64,000 nucleotides of DNA from an uncultured eubacterium 1-6 (lineage in GTDB: Bacteria > Bacillota > Clostridia > Lachnospirales > Lachnospiraceae). Of this stretch, positions 52,324-60,815 are shown in pieces. The notes beneath the pieces are model-generated. The model did not search any database, was not told the DNA's origin, and worked only from the letters and a program-made list of their open reading frames with translations. Where the stretch lies: the NCBI GenBank assembly GCA_903789595.1, contig CAIFEZ010000001.1, forward strand, positions 49,065 to 113,064. The letters run 5' to 3'. The position numbers and the translations under genes are program-made. Each line of letters starts with the position of its first letter. The first letter of the stretch is position 1.

Positions 52324-53376
52324 ATGGCTCAGACCAGATCCAATGCGGAGTTCCGTTATTATGAAATCCCGGCGGGAGAATATATCCTGCCGCTTTTGGG
52401 ACAGGGGTGGGAGATCAGCTACGGAGCGGATGTTCCGGACGGACTCCTGCATTTTCACAACTATCTGGAGATCGGTTACTGCTACCATGGCCGGGGAGAG
52501 TTGATTATATCGGGCAGAAAGTACCGGTACGGGGACCAAATGTTCACGGTTATCCCGGCGAACATACTCCACACGACGAACAGCGATCCCGGCAACATCT
52601 GCAAGTGGGAATTTCTCTTTATCGATATCAACAACTTCATCCGTCACGAAATGCAGAATTTTGGCTTCGACGCACATGAGGTTCTCAGGATTGTGAATCA
52701 GAGAGGAACGCTGAAGACCAGGAAAGGACATCCGCATATGGCGCGGCTCATCCGGTGCATTCTCGAGGAGTGCAGGGACAAAAAGCCGCATTACCGGGAG
52801 GTCCTGAAGGGGTATCTCAGCGCTCTTGTATTTGAGATGATCCGTCTGAAGGAGGAGCACGAGCAGCTTCGGTACCGGAACGTTGCCTACAACCATTATC
52901 TGGAGGCGGTATTCCGGTACGTGGAGGAGCATTTTGCCGAAGAGCTTCAAGTCCGGGATCTGGCAGCGGTCTGTCAGCTCTCGGAGAGCCATTTCCGACG
53001 TGTCTTTCTCGAAACTACTAACATGAGTCCGCTTAACTATCTGAACATGGTGCGCATCGAAAAGGCCTGTGAGATCCTCGGCAAGGAGGATGTACAGATG
53101 GAGGACGCGGGATACAAGGTGGGATTTAAGACCGCCTCCAGCTTTTTCCGCAATTTCAAAACGTTTACCGGAATGTCGCCCTATCAGTGGAAAAAGCAGA
53201 ACGCGGCGTCGGGAGACGTGTCCGGCAGCCTGCATATCAGCGCGAAAAAGGGCTGGCAGGCCAGTGAATGGGCGGACCGGTACAAGGATGTCTGGGCCAG
53301 ACTGCATCAGGGCGATACAGATGAAAAGGTCATGCCCGATGACCTGTCTGGCGGAGGAGAAGAATATTATGAATGA
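52324..53376 (+). CDS. AraC-family transcriptional regulator
   Basis: 350 aa from ATG 52324 (AAAGGA upstream). The N-terminal cupin-like sensor has HFHNYLEIGYCYHGRGEL near residue 42. The C-terminal double helix-turn-helix (about residues 195-300) reads RDLAAVCQLSESHFRRVFLE and DAGYKVGFKTASSFFRNFK, ending FTGMSPYQWKK. A 50-residue tail follows. It probably senses a sugar and controls the ABC transporter, GPH carrier or lacZ nearby. Its stop overlaps the next gene by 8 bases. Confidence 0.93.
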   Translation: MAQTRSNAEFRYYEIPAGEYILPLLGQGWEISYGADVPDGLLHFHNYLEIGYCYHGRGELIISGRKYRYGDQMFTVIPANILHTTNSDPGNICKWEFLFIDINNFIRHEMQNFGFDAHEVLRIVNQRGTLKTRKGHPHMARLIRCILEECRDKKPHYREVLKGYLSALVFEMIRLKEEHEQLRYRNVAYNHYLEAVFRYVEEHFAEELQVRDLAAVCQLSESHFRRVFLETTNMSPLNYLNMVRIEKACEILGKEDVQMEDAGYKVGFKTASSFFRNFKTFTGMSPYQWKKQNAASGDVSGSLHISAKKGWQASEWADRYKDVWARLHQGDTDEKVMPDDLSGGGEEYYE

Positions 53377-53875
53377 CAGAAGAGTTCTGGCGGTTCACCG
53401 AAAGGGAAAACCTTCGGTGAGGCCGCTCAAGGCGCTCATGATCGTTCTGGCGGTTTTGTTCCTGGCCGCCGGAATTTTCGTGTCCAGAGGATTTATGCTG
53501 CCCTGCTTTCTGATGGCGGGGCTTTATTTCGTGTTCGGCTTTCTGTCCGGACGAGATTATGAGTATATTCTGGACGGCAGGACACTGCAGATTGATGTGA
53601 TCTACGGCGGGGCCCGGCGGGTCACCCGGCAGATGCTCAATCTGGATGATCTGGAGATCGTCGCCCCGCACGATTCGGAGCTCGTGTCGAAATACAGGAA
53701 GGGCGGGCCGGAGGGAAATCTTCCGAAGTTTGATTATACCTCGTACGAGGATTCGGTCCCCTATTATACGATGATCATCCGGGATGAAGGAAAGAAGATC
53801 AAGCTCTTGCTCGATCTGGATGAAGATTTCCGGAATGCACTGCGGAGGATCTGTCCGGGCAGGGTTAAGGAATGA
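53369..53875 (+). CDS. Small membrane-anchored protein, possibly DUF6106
   Basis: 168 aa; ATG 53369 inside the end of the AraC gene, GGAGGAG upstream. Two hydrophobic helices (about residues 20-37 and 42-58) are followed by a beta-rich cytosolic domain (YEYILDGRTLQIDVIYGG, YTMIIRDEGKKIKLLLDLD). It resembles a Lachnospiraceae family that I recall as DUF6106; the match is not certain. A PH-like fold is possible. No function can be given. Coupling to the regulator is clear from the overlap. Confidence 0.65.
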   Translation: MNDRRVLAVHRKGKPSVRPLKALMIVLAVLFLAAGIFVSRGFMLPCFLMAGLYFVFGFLSGRDYEYILDGRTLQIDVIYGGARRVTRQMLNLDDLEIVAPHDSELVSKYRKGGPEGNLPKFDYTSYEDSVPYYTMIIRDEGKKIKLLLDLDEDFRNALRRICPGRVKE

Positions 53876-53925
53876 TCGAAATTGCAATTTTTGAGATTGA
53901 TTTTGTTAACAATGTGTGAACAGAT

Positions 53926-53969
53926 ATTGGTAGAATTACCACAGTCAAAGGAATTCTACCAATTTTTTT
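53926..53969 (+). terminator. Strong hairpin with T run before the ABC operon
   Basis: ATTGGTAGAATT (53926-53937) and AATTCTACCAAT (53952-53963) pair over 12 bases without mismatch, then TTTTTT. It ends the upstream transcript, or attenuates transcripts entering the transporter operon, since only about 50 bases remain before the next ribosome binding site. Confidence 0.8.
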
Positions 53970-54021
53970 GTGCACAATGCCGGCGTGTACACACAGCGCA
54001 ACGAAAGGAATGGAGGAAAAT

Positions 54022-55410
54022 ATGAAAAAAAGACTTGTTTCTGCTCTTGTAATGGGCACAATGATTGTCGGAACTCTTGCGGGCTGCGGCAGCAGCTCAT
54101 CCAGCCCATCCGCGGCAAAGGCTTCGTCTGACGCGGCAGTCGCATCCGGTTCCGGCACTGCAGCTGCGGCAGATGTCGCAAGCGAAGACGAGAACACACT
54201 TTCTGTGTATGCGTGGGATAAGAACTTCAATATCCCGGCTCTGCAGGCAGCAGAGAAGGCATATCAGAAAAAGAACCCGGATTTCAAGCTGAACATCATC
54301 GAGCAGTCCCAGTCCTCTGATGTAGAGAACGCGATTACCCTTGCAGCTTCCGCCGGCGACTACAGCACGCTTCCGGATATCGTCCTGTTCCAGGATCACT
54401 ACATTCACAAATTCGTGACTGACTATCCGGACGCATGGCAGGATATCAATGATATCAGCATTAACTGGGATGATTTCTCTCAGGAGAAGATTTCTTATTC
54501 GACCATCAACGACAAGCATTACGGCGTTCCGGTAGACAACGGAACCGTTATCGCGGCTTACAGAACTGATCTTCTGGAGCAGGCGGGCTACACCATCGAC
54601 GATCTGAAGGGATGCACCTGGGACAAGTTCGATGAGATCGGAAAGAAAGTATACGAGACAACCGGAAAATATCTCCTCTGCATGGACGGAGACGGAAACG
54701 ATCTTCCTTACATGATGATGCAGGCGGAGGGCCAGTCCCAGTTTAAGGACGGCAAGGTGAACCTCACAGACAACGAGACCTTCAAGAAGGTTATTGAGAC
54801 CATCGTGAAACTTCAGCAGGACAATGTTCTGTACCTCGCGAATGACTGGTCCGATTACACCAACCAGGCGATTCAGGGAGACATGGTCGCCGGAGTTATC
54901 AACGGAAACTGGATCATCCCGACCATCGAGCAGGTTTCCGACAACAGCGGAAAATGGGAGATCACCACAATGCCGACACTTGAGGGCGGCGACGGATATG
55001 CTTCCAACGGAGGTTCCTCTCTCTATATAACATCGAACTGCCAGAAGAAAGATCTTGCTGAGGACTTCCTCGCTTATACCTTCGGCGGCGGAGACGGCGC
55101 GACCGAGACCTATGACGATGCACTTACCAACGGCGGCGTGATCACTACCTATGCTCCGGCCAGCAAATCAGATGTATACAACAAGGGCGTAGCGTTCTTC
55201 AACAATACACCGATCTATTCACAGATCGTTGAGATGGGAACACATGTACCGGTTGTTGAGCAGTCCGACTTCCATTATCCGACCCGTACACAGGTTGCTG
55301 CGGCAATCCAGAATATTATCGGCGGCGCGGATGTGGATTCTTCGCTGAAGGATGCACAGGATCAGGTTGAATTCCAGATGGAAGACGCTTCCGCTTCAAC
55401 TTCGAACTAA
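54022..55410 (+). CDS. Sugar ABC transporter substrate-binding lipoprotein
   Basis: 462 aa; ATG 54022 after GGAGGAAAA. It has a lipoprotein signal with lipobox GTLAGC (Cys near residue 21), then a Ser/Ala-rich spacer to about residue 50. The mature part is a family 1 (MalE-like) extracellular solute-binding protein: LSVYAWDKNFNIPALQAAEKAYQKK opens it, and YGVPVDNGTVIAAYRTDLLEQAGY is the typical hinge-region pattern. It presents an oligosaccharide or sugar to the two permeases that follow. The ATPase is not encoded nearby, so a shared MsmK-like ATPase elsewhere is likely. Confidence 0.93.
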   Translation: MKKRLVSALVMGTMIVGTLAGCGSSSSSPSAAKASSDAAVASGSGTAAAADVASEDENTLSVYAWDKNFNIPALQAAEKAYQKKNPDFKLNIIEQSQSSDVENAITLAASAGDYSTLPDIVLFQDHYIHKFVTDYPDAWQDINDISINWDDFSQEKISYSTINDKHYGVPVDNGTVIAAYRTDLLEQAGYTIDDLKGCTWDKFDEIGKKVYETTGKYLLCMDGDGNDLPYMMMQAEGQSQFKDGKVNLTDNETFKKVIETIVKLQQDNVLYLANDWSDYTNQAIQGDMVAGVINGNWIIPTIEQVSDNSGKWEITTMPTLEGGDGYASNGGSSLYITSNCQKKDLAEDFLAYTFGGGDGATETYDDALTNGGVITTYAPASKSDVYNKGVAFFNNTPIYSQIVEMGTHVPVVEQSDFHYPTRTQVAAAIQNIIGGADVDSSLKDAQDQVEFQMEDASASTSN

Positions 55411-55429
55411 TTCAGTAACGGAAAGGCTA

Positions 55430-55471
55430 CAGGGGCGGCTGCACTGCGTTCAGGGAGTGCGGCAGCCCCTG
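55430..55471 (+). promoter_or_regulatory. Intercistronic hairpin after the binding-protein gene
   Basis: CAGGGGCGGCTGCACT and AGTGCGGCAGCCCCTG form a long stem with small mismatches and few trailing Ts. As in malE-malF systems it may stabilise the upstream message and lower expression of the permeases. Confidence 0.65.
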
Positions 55472-55584
55472 TTTCCGGATACGGGGGTATGGCTTTCGCG
55501 ATTCCCATTGGCCGGGACTCGTGAACGGCAATCAAAAAGGCGGCGCGGAAAAGGCAGAAGCCGCCGGATCAGGAGGTAATAATT

Positions 55585-56484
55585 TTGAACAAGAAAAAAG
55601 GCATGAGTCTTCTCGCAAAGCAGAAAGCGGCCGGATGGGTCTTCCTTCTTCCGGCGACGATCCTGATCTTTGTGATGAGTTTTTATCCGATGGTGCAGGC
55701 GTTCATCATGTCGCTGCAGACGGGTTCTTCGGCAAATCTGAAATGGGCTAATCCGATCACCTTTAACTATGCCCGCATGTTCAAGGATCAGCTTTTCAAG
55801 CGTTCCGTCGGGAATACGTTCCTCTATCTGATCATTCAGGTTCCGATCATGCTTGTACTCGCCATTCTTCTGGCGCAGCTTCTGAACAACAAGAACCTGA
55901 AGCTGAAGGGATTCTTCCGGACCTGTGTATTCCTTCCGTGCGCGACTTCGCTGGTTTCTTATGCGCTGATCTTCAAATCGCTGTTTGCGACGACGGGTCT
56001 TGCGAATACCGTCCTGATGAATCTCGGACTGATTCATGAGAACATCAACTGGCTGGGAACGCCGGGGACTGCCCGCTTTGTCATCATCCTGGCACTGATC
56101 TGGAGATGGACCGGATACAACATGGTGTTCTATCTGGCCGGCCTGCAGAACATTGAGTATTCCGTGTATGAGGCGGCGCACATCGACGGCGCCAACGGCT
56201 GGAAGTCCTTCTGGTACATCACGGTTCCGCTTCTGAAACCGGTTATCGTCATGACCTTTATCATGTCCATCAACGGTACGCTCCAGCTTTTCGACGAGTC
56301 CGTAAACCTGACCAAGGGAGGCCCGGCAAACACCACCATCACGATGTCCCATTACATCTATAATAATTCCTTCGGACAGGGCGTCGCGAACTTCGGCTAT
56401 GCCTGTGCCATGTCCTTCTTTGTATTTATTCTGGTCGCAATCCTGGCCGCCATCAATCTGAAAGTAGGTGATACACGTGACTGA
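55585..56484 (+). CDS. Sugar ABC transporter permease (MalF/UgpA-type)
   Basis: 299 aa; TTG start at 55585 behind AGGAGG with good spacing. Six hydrophobic helices are visible. The cytoplasmic EAA loop reads VYEAAHIDGANGWKSFWYITVP near residue 193, the contact point for the ATPase. Together with the next gene it forms the membrane channel of a family 1 carbohydrate uptake ABC system. The next start overlaps its stop. Confidence 0.93.
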   Translation: MNKKKGMSLLAKQKAAGWVFLLPATILIFVMSFYPMVQAFIMSLQTGSSANLKWANPITFNYARMFKDQLFKRSVGNTFLYLIIQVPIMLVLAILLAQLLNNKNLKLKGFFRTCVFLPCATSLVSYALIFKSLFATTGLANTVLMNLGLIHENINWLGTPGTARFVIILALIWRWTGYNMVFYLAGLQNIEYSVYEAAHIDGANGWKSFWYITVPLLKPVIVMTFIMSINGTLQLFDESVNLTKGGPANTTITMSHYIYNNSFGQGVANFGYACAMSFFVFILVAILAAINLKVGDTRD

Positions 56485-57334
56485 CCGGACAGCAGTATCT
56501 GCAGGAAAAAGTAAAAAGAATAAATCAGCGATTCAGAGAAGACTGATTCCCACCTATATCTTCCTTGCCATTGTATCCTTCTTCTCCGTTTTTCCGCTGT
56601 ACTGGATGATCACCGCGGCGACGAACAAATCACTTGAGGTCGCGCAGGGCAAGATCTGGTTTGGCACCAACCTTGCGGAGAATTTCAAAAATCTGACCGG
56701 CACGGAGCCTCTCTGGACATCGATGGGCAATTCCTTCCTTTACGCAGTGGTTCAGACGCTGCTTTGTCTGTTCATCTGCTCGCTTGCCGGATACGGATTC
56801 GAGCTGTACCACGATAAGGTAAAGGACAAACTCTTTGCCGTCCTTCTTCTCGGCATGATGATTCCTCAGGTCGCTACGATGATTCCGCTGTTCCGCATGA
56901 TTTCCGCCGGAAATCTGCTGAACACCGTCTGGGGCTTTATCCTTCCGACGATTTCCACGCCCTTTATGATCATGATGTTCCGCCAGAATTCCAGGAACTT
57001 TCCGATCGACATCATGGAGGCCGCGAGAATTGACGGGCTTGGCGAATTCCAGATTTTCTTTCGCATGTACATGCCGGTTATGAAATCCACCTTTGCGGCG
57101 GCCGCGGTTATCACCTTCATGAACGCGTGGAACGCGTACCTGTGGCCAAAGGTTGTTATGACCAGAAATGAAGCGCAGACCATGCCGATGCTGATCGCGA
57201 ATCTGGCAAGCGGCTACACGACAGACTACGGTGTGCTGATGCTCGGCGTGCTGTTCTGCTCCATTCCTACGATGATCATCTTCTTCGTATTGCAGAAACA
57301 GTTCGCGGAAGGTATTACCGGCGCTGTCAAATAA
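56477..57334 (+). CDS. Sugar ABC transporter permease (MalG-type)
   Basis: 285 aa. GTG 56477 is chosen because AGGTGA is properly spaced; GTG 56468 is possible. It overlaps the upstream gene by 8 bases. Six helices are visible, with the EAA loop MEAARIDGLGEFQIFFRMYMP near residue 180. It is the second half of the channel with the preceding permease. A decayed palindromic repeat and lacZ follow. Confidence 0.93.
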   Translation: MTDRTAVSAGKSKKNKSAIQRRLIPTYIFLAIVSFFSVFPLYWMITAATNKSLEVAQGKIWFGTNLAENFKNLTGTEPLWTSMGNSFLYAVVQTLLCLFICSLAGYGFELYHDKVKDKLFAVLLLGMMIPQVATMIPLFRMISAGNLLNTVWGFILPTISTPFMIMMFRQNSRNFPIDIMEAARIDGLGEFQIFFRMYMPVMKSTFAAAAVITFMNAWNAYLWPKVVMTRNEAQTMPMLIANLASGYTTDYGVLMLGVLFCSIPTMIIFFVLQKQFAEGITGAVK

Positions 57335-57338
57335 TCGG

Positions 57339-57431
57339 TTACAGGGTGTCTGCAAGGCAGGGATTTCACAGCCGACAAAACTCGGACAAAGGCGCGTTTA
57401 TCCCTGCCTGTTTTGTTATATGTGAATAGTA
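57339..57431. repeat. Palindromic repeat family A, decayed (copy A6)
   Basis: Starts GGTTACAGGGTGTCTGCAAGG and ends ATGTGAATAGTAA, with CAAGGCAGGGATTTCACAGCC inside. The right arm is largely replaced. It lies between the permease gene and lacZ. Confidence 0.6.
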
Positions 57432-57458
57432 AGGGAGAATGACGGAAAGGATATAGAT

Positions 57459-60400
57459 ATGACAGAATTTGATTACAATATTGTACGGGATCCGCGGATC
57501 TTCAGCCAGAATCGTCTGCCGGCACATTCAGATCACATGTTCTATCAGAGTGAGCCTGGAAAAGCGTGGGAGGAATCTGACTGCCGGTATCTGCTCAGCG
57601 GAGTGTGGAAGTTCTCCTATGCGGAGAATTACCGCAGCGCGGTCCAGGAATTTGAGGCGGAAGATTATGACTGTAAGGGCTGGGCTGATATCCGGGTTCC
57701 CGGGCACATTCAGATGCAGGGCTACGGCCATCCGCAGTATGTGAACACCCAGTATCCGTGGGACGGGATCGAGGATATCCGTCCCGGTGAGATTCCGGAG
57801 GCGTTCAACCCGATCGCCAGCTATGTCCGGTATTTCACGGTTCCGGAGAATATGCGGAACCATGAGCTGCATGTCTGCTTTGAGGGTGTGGAGAGCGGAT
57901 TCGCTCTCTGGCTGAACGGAAGATATGTCGGATACAGCGAAGACAGCTTTACCCCTTCTGAGTTCGATCTCACTCCTTATATCGTTGACGGGGAGAACAA
58001 GCTTGCGGTACGGGTCTTCCGGTTCACGGCGGGAAGCTGGTGCGAGGATCAGGATTTTTTCCGGTTCTCCGGCATTTTCCGCGATGTATACCTGATCATG
58101 ATACCGGAGCTGCATGTGAGCGACCTGCGTCTCATACCGGAGGTAGCGGATGATTACCGCCGTGCATCTCTGAAGGCGGAAATCTGCGCCACAGGGGCAG
58201 GAAGCGTCGAGCTCTCGCTGGAAGACAAAGAGGGCAATGTCATTGCCTTGCAGAAGACAGAGCTTCGAAAAACGGAAGCATCATCCGAAAACACACAGCC
58301 GAAAGAAGCTGAGGGGGATCCGATCAGCGGCGCGGGAGAGCGATTCGCTCTTGCAAGAGAGGCGGAAAAATCCGGTTACCGCGCGGAAATTCTGCTGGAT
58401 GCCGGTGAGGTGAGGCTCTGGAGCGCGGAGGATCCTTATCTGTATCAGGTGAGAATCCGTGTCCTCGACAGGAAAAATACCCGCAGAGAAACTGTTCTCG
58501 AGCGGTTCGGATTCCGTCGGTTCGAGATGATTGATCACGTGATGCACATCAACGGAAAACGCATCGTGTTCAACGGCGTGAACCGCCATGAATTCAGCGC
58601 GGACAGAGGAAGAGCAATCGACGAGGAGACGATCCGGTTCGATCTTCTGACGATGAAGCAAAACAACATCAATGCGGTGCGCACCTGTCACTATCCGAAC
58701 CAGACCGCGCTCTACAGGCTCTGCGACCTCTACGGTCTCTATGTCATCGACGAGACGAATCTGGAGACCCACGGGCTGTGGGATATGGTCTTCCGCGGAA
58801 AAATCACACTGGAGGAGACGGTTCCGGGCGACAGACCGGAATATCTGGATCTGATCCTGGACCGCGCAAACAGCATGCTCCAGCGTGACAAGAACCATGC
58901 CTGCGTGCTCCTCTGGTCCTGCGGCAATGAGTCCCTGGGAGGAAAGGACTTATATGAGATGTCCCGCTTCTTCCATACAGAGGATGCTTCCAGACTGGTG
59001 CATTACGAGGGAGTGGCCCATGACGACCGCTATCCGGATACGACGGACGTGGTCTCCACCATGTACACACCCGTTTCTGAGATCCGGAAATTCCTCTCGG
59101 AACACAGAGAAAAGCCCTATATCTGCTGCGAATATGCGCATGCCATGGGTAATTCCTGCGGCGCTTTTCTGAAATACATTCAGCTGACGGAGGACGATCC
59201 GCTGTACCAGGGCGGATTTATCTGGGACTATATCGATCAGGCGATCGCGTGCAGGGACCGCTACGGCAGAGCCTATCTCGGCTATGGCGGCGACTTTAAT
59301 GACCGCCCGCACGACGGGAATTTTTCAGGAAACGGAATTGTCTACGGAGATACCAGAACCCCGTCCCCGAAGATGCAGGAGGTGCGGAACGGCTACCAGA
59401 GCATCCGGGTAAGCCTTGAGGCGAAACCTGCAGGAGAGGGTGCGAAGGAGAATACGGCGGCGGAAATCACGGCTGTGATAAAGAATAAATTCCTGTTCAC
59501 GAGCACAGACCGGTTTGACTGTGTGATCACGCTGGCAGAGGAAGACCGTGAACTCAGCCGTGTGAAGACTGTGGTATCGGTGAAACCGCAGGAAGAGAAG
59601 CGAATTTCTCTGCCGATCGTGATCCCGGCCGTTTCCGGCGAGGCTGTTGTCACGGTATCGTTCCTTACCAGAGAAGACGCGCCGTGGGCGCCGGAAGGCA
59701 CGGAAATTGCCTGGGCGCAGAAGACAATCGCTCCAGAGCGGAAGGCGGTTCCGGCGGAAAAGGCACTCGGAGGCAAAATGAAGGTGGTGGAAGGCGCGGT
59801 CAATCTCGGCGTAGCCGGCGAGCATTTCCATGTACTGTTCTCCAACCTTCACGGCGGCCTGGTCTCCTATGTATACGCCGGCAGAGAACTGCTCAAGACG
59901 AGTCCCCGCCCGAACTTCTGGAGAGCGATGACGGACAATGACAGGGGCTGCCTCTTCCCGATGCGTGCAGGACAGTGGAGACAGGCGGGCTTTTTTGCCA
60001 CCACCATCTCACAGGAGGAGCGGAATGTAACCGATTATAAGGTAAGCATTTCAGAGGATCTGGTAACCGTTACTTATACCTATCATCTCGCAACCATGCC
60101 GGCGAAGGACTGCCTGGTAACGTATACCGTGAAGCCGGACGGCGAGATTTCTGTCCGGATGCAGATGGACGCGTCGCGTGAGGTCGGAGAGCTTCCGGAG
60201 TTCAGCATGCTGTTCCTGCTGGACGCAGACAATGACCATCTGAGGTGGTACGGCGCGGGTCCCGAGGAAACCTATCTGGACCGCCGCAATGGAAAAATCG
60301 GTGTCTACCGGACAACCGTTGAGAAGTGCATGGCCGGTTATCTCCGACCGCAGGAGTGCGGAAATCACACCGATGTCAGATGGGCAGAGGTAACGGACGG

Positions 60401-60644
60401 ACTCGGAAGAGGCCTGCGTTTCCGTGTGAACGGCCTGCAGTTCTCCGCCCTTCCGTACACGCCGGAAGAACTGGAATGCGCGTCGCATCCGAATGAGCTT
60501 CCGAAAACGGTTCATACCTGTGTGAGAGTCGGTCTTCAGATGGGCGTAGGCGGCGATGACTCCTGGGGATCACAGGTGCATCCGGAATACAGGCTGGACA
60601 ATACGAAGCCGATGGAGATTGCATTTTCCTTTAAAGGCATATAG
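57459..60644 (+). CDS. lacZ: Beta-galactosidase, glycoside hydrolase family 2
   Basis: 1061 aa, full length for LacZ; ATG 57459 after gaaaggatat. The jelly-roll domain starts near residue 50. The catalytic TIM barrel holds GVNRHEFSADRGR near 370, the acid/base Glu in SCGNESLGG near 488, and the nucleophile in CCEYAHAMGNSCGAF near 560. The C-terminal super-sandwich shows RAMTDNDRGC near 825 and GGDDSWGSQVHPEYR near 1035. There is no signal peptide, so it cleaves beta-galactosides that have been imported by the ABC or GPH carriers upstream. An Ala/Glu-rich stretch near residues 270-300 is an unusual small insert. Confidence 0.97.
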   Translation: MTEFDYNIVRDPRIFSQNRLPAHSDHMFYQSEPGKAWEESDCRYLLSGVWKFSYAENYRSAVQEFEAEDYDCKGWADIRVPGHIQMQGYGHPQYVNTQYPWDGIEDIRPGEIPEAFNPIASYVRYFTVPENMRNHELHVCFEGVESGFALWLNGRYVGYSEDSFTPSEFDLTPYIVDGENKLAVRVFRFTAGSWCEDQDFFRFSGIFRDVYLIMIPELHVSDLRLIPEVADDYRRASLKAEICATGAGSVELSLEDKEGNVIALQKTELRKTEASSENTQPKEAEGDPISGAGERFALAREAEKSGYRAEILLDAGEVRLWSAEDPYLYQVRIRVLDRKNTRRETVLERFGFRRFEMIDHVMHINGKRIVFNGVNRHEFSADRGRAIDEETIRFDLLTMKQNNINAVRTCHYPNQTALYRLCDLYGLYVIDETNLETHGLWDMVFRGKITLEETVPGDRPEYLDLILDRANSMLQRDKNHACVLLWSCGNESLGGKDLYEMSRFFHTEDASRLVHYEGVAHDDRYPDTTDVVSTMYTPVSEIRKFLSEHREKPYICCEYAHAMGNSCGAFLKYIQLTEDDPLYQGGFIWDYIDQAIACRDRYGRAYLGYGGDFNDRPHDGNFSGNGIVYGDTRTPSPKMQEVRNGYQSIRVSLEAKPAGEGAKENTAAEITAVIKNKFLFTSTDRFDCVITLAEEDRELSRVKTVVSVKPQEEKRISLPIVIPAVSGEAVVTVSFLTREDAPWAPEGTEIAWAQKTIAPERKAVPAEKALGGKMKVVEGAVNLGVAGEHFHVLFSNLHGGLVSYVYAGRELLKTSPRPNFWRAMTDNDRGCLFPMRAGQWRQAGFFATTISQEERNVTDYKVSISEDLVTVTYTYHLATMPAKDCLVTYTVKPDGEISVRMQMDASREVGELPEFSMLFLLDADNDHLRWYGAGPEETYLDRRNGKIGVYRTTVEKCMAGYLRPQECGNHTDVRWAEVTDGLGRGLRFRVNGLQFSALPYTPEELECASHPNELPKTVHTCVRVGLQMGVGGDDSWGSQVHPEYRLDNTKPMEIAFSFKGI

Positions 60645-60714
60645 GACAGGCTGATATCCTTAACTCAAAGTAATGCGGTGTGAGGACATCTTTCTTTTCA
60701 AAAAAAGGACTATC

Positions 60715-60795
60715 CGGCAGACGGTAAGTTGTAGTACGATTACGTTGTGCAGCTTACAGGGTCTGCCGCTTTGTATGTGCCACGGCAGTCTTTTT
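60715..60795 (+). promoter_or_regulatory. Candidate attenuator/riboswitch upstream of metY
   Basis: GTCTGCCG (60761-60768) can pair perfectly with CGGCAGAC (60715-60722), forming a stem stacked on GTAAGTTG/CAGCTTAC. Alternatively its CTGCCG pairs with CGGCAG (60783-60788) to form a terminator followed by TCTTTTT. The two folds exclude each other. It does not match SAM-I, SAM-II or T-box consensus. Confidence 0.6.
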
Positions 60796-60815
60796 GTTAT
60801 TGGGAGGAAAATGTT

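Noticed and set aside
60661..60815. SAM riboswitch upstream of metY
   Set aside because: The conserved core sequences of SAM-I and SAM-II are absent; I kept only the attenuator-like fold as a candidate.
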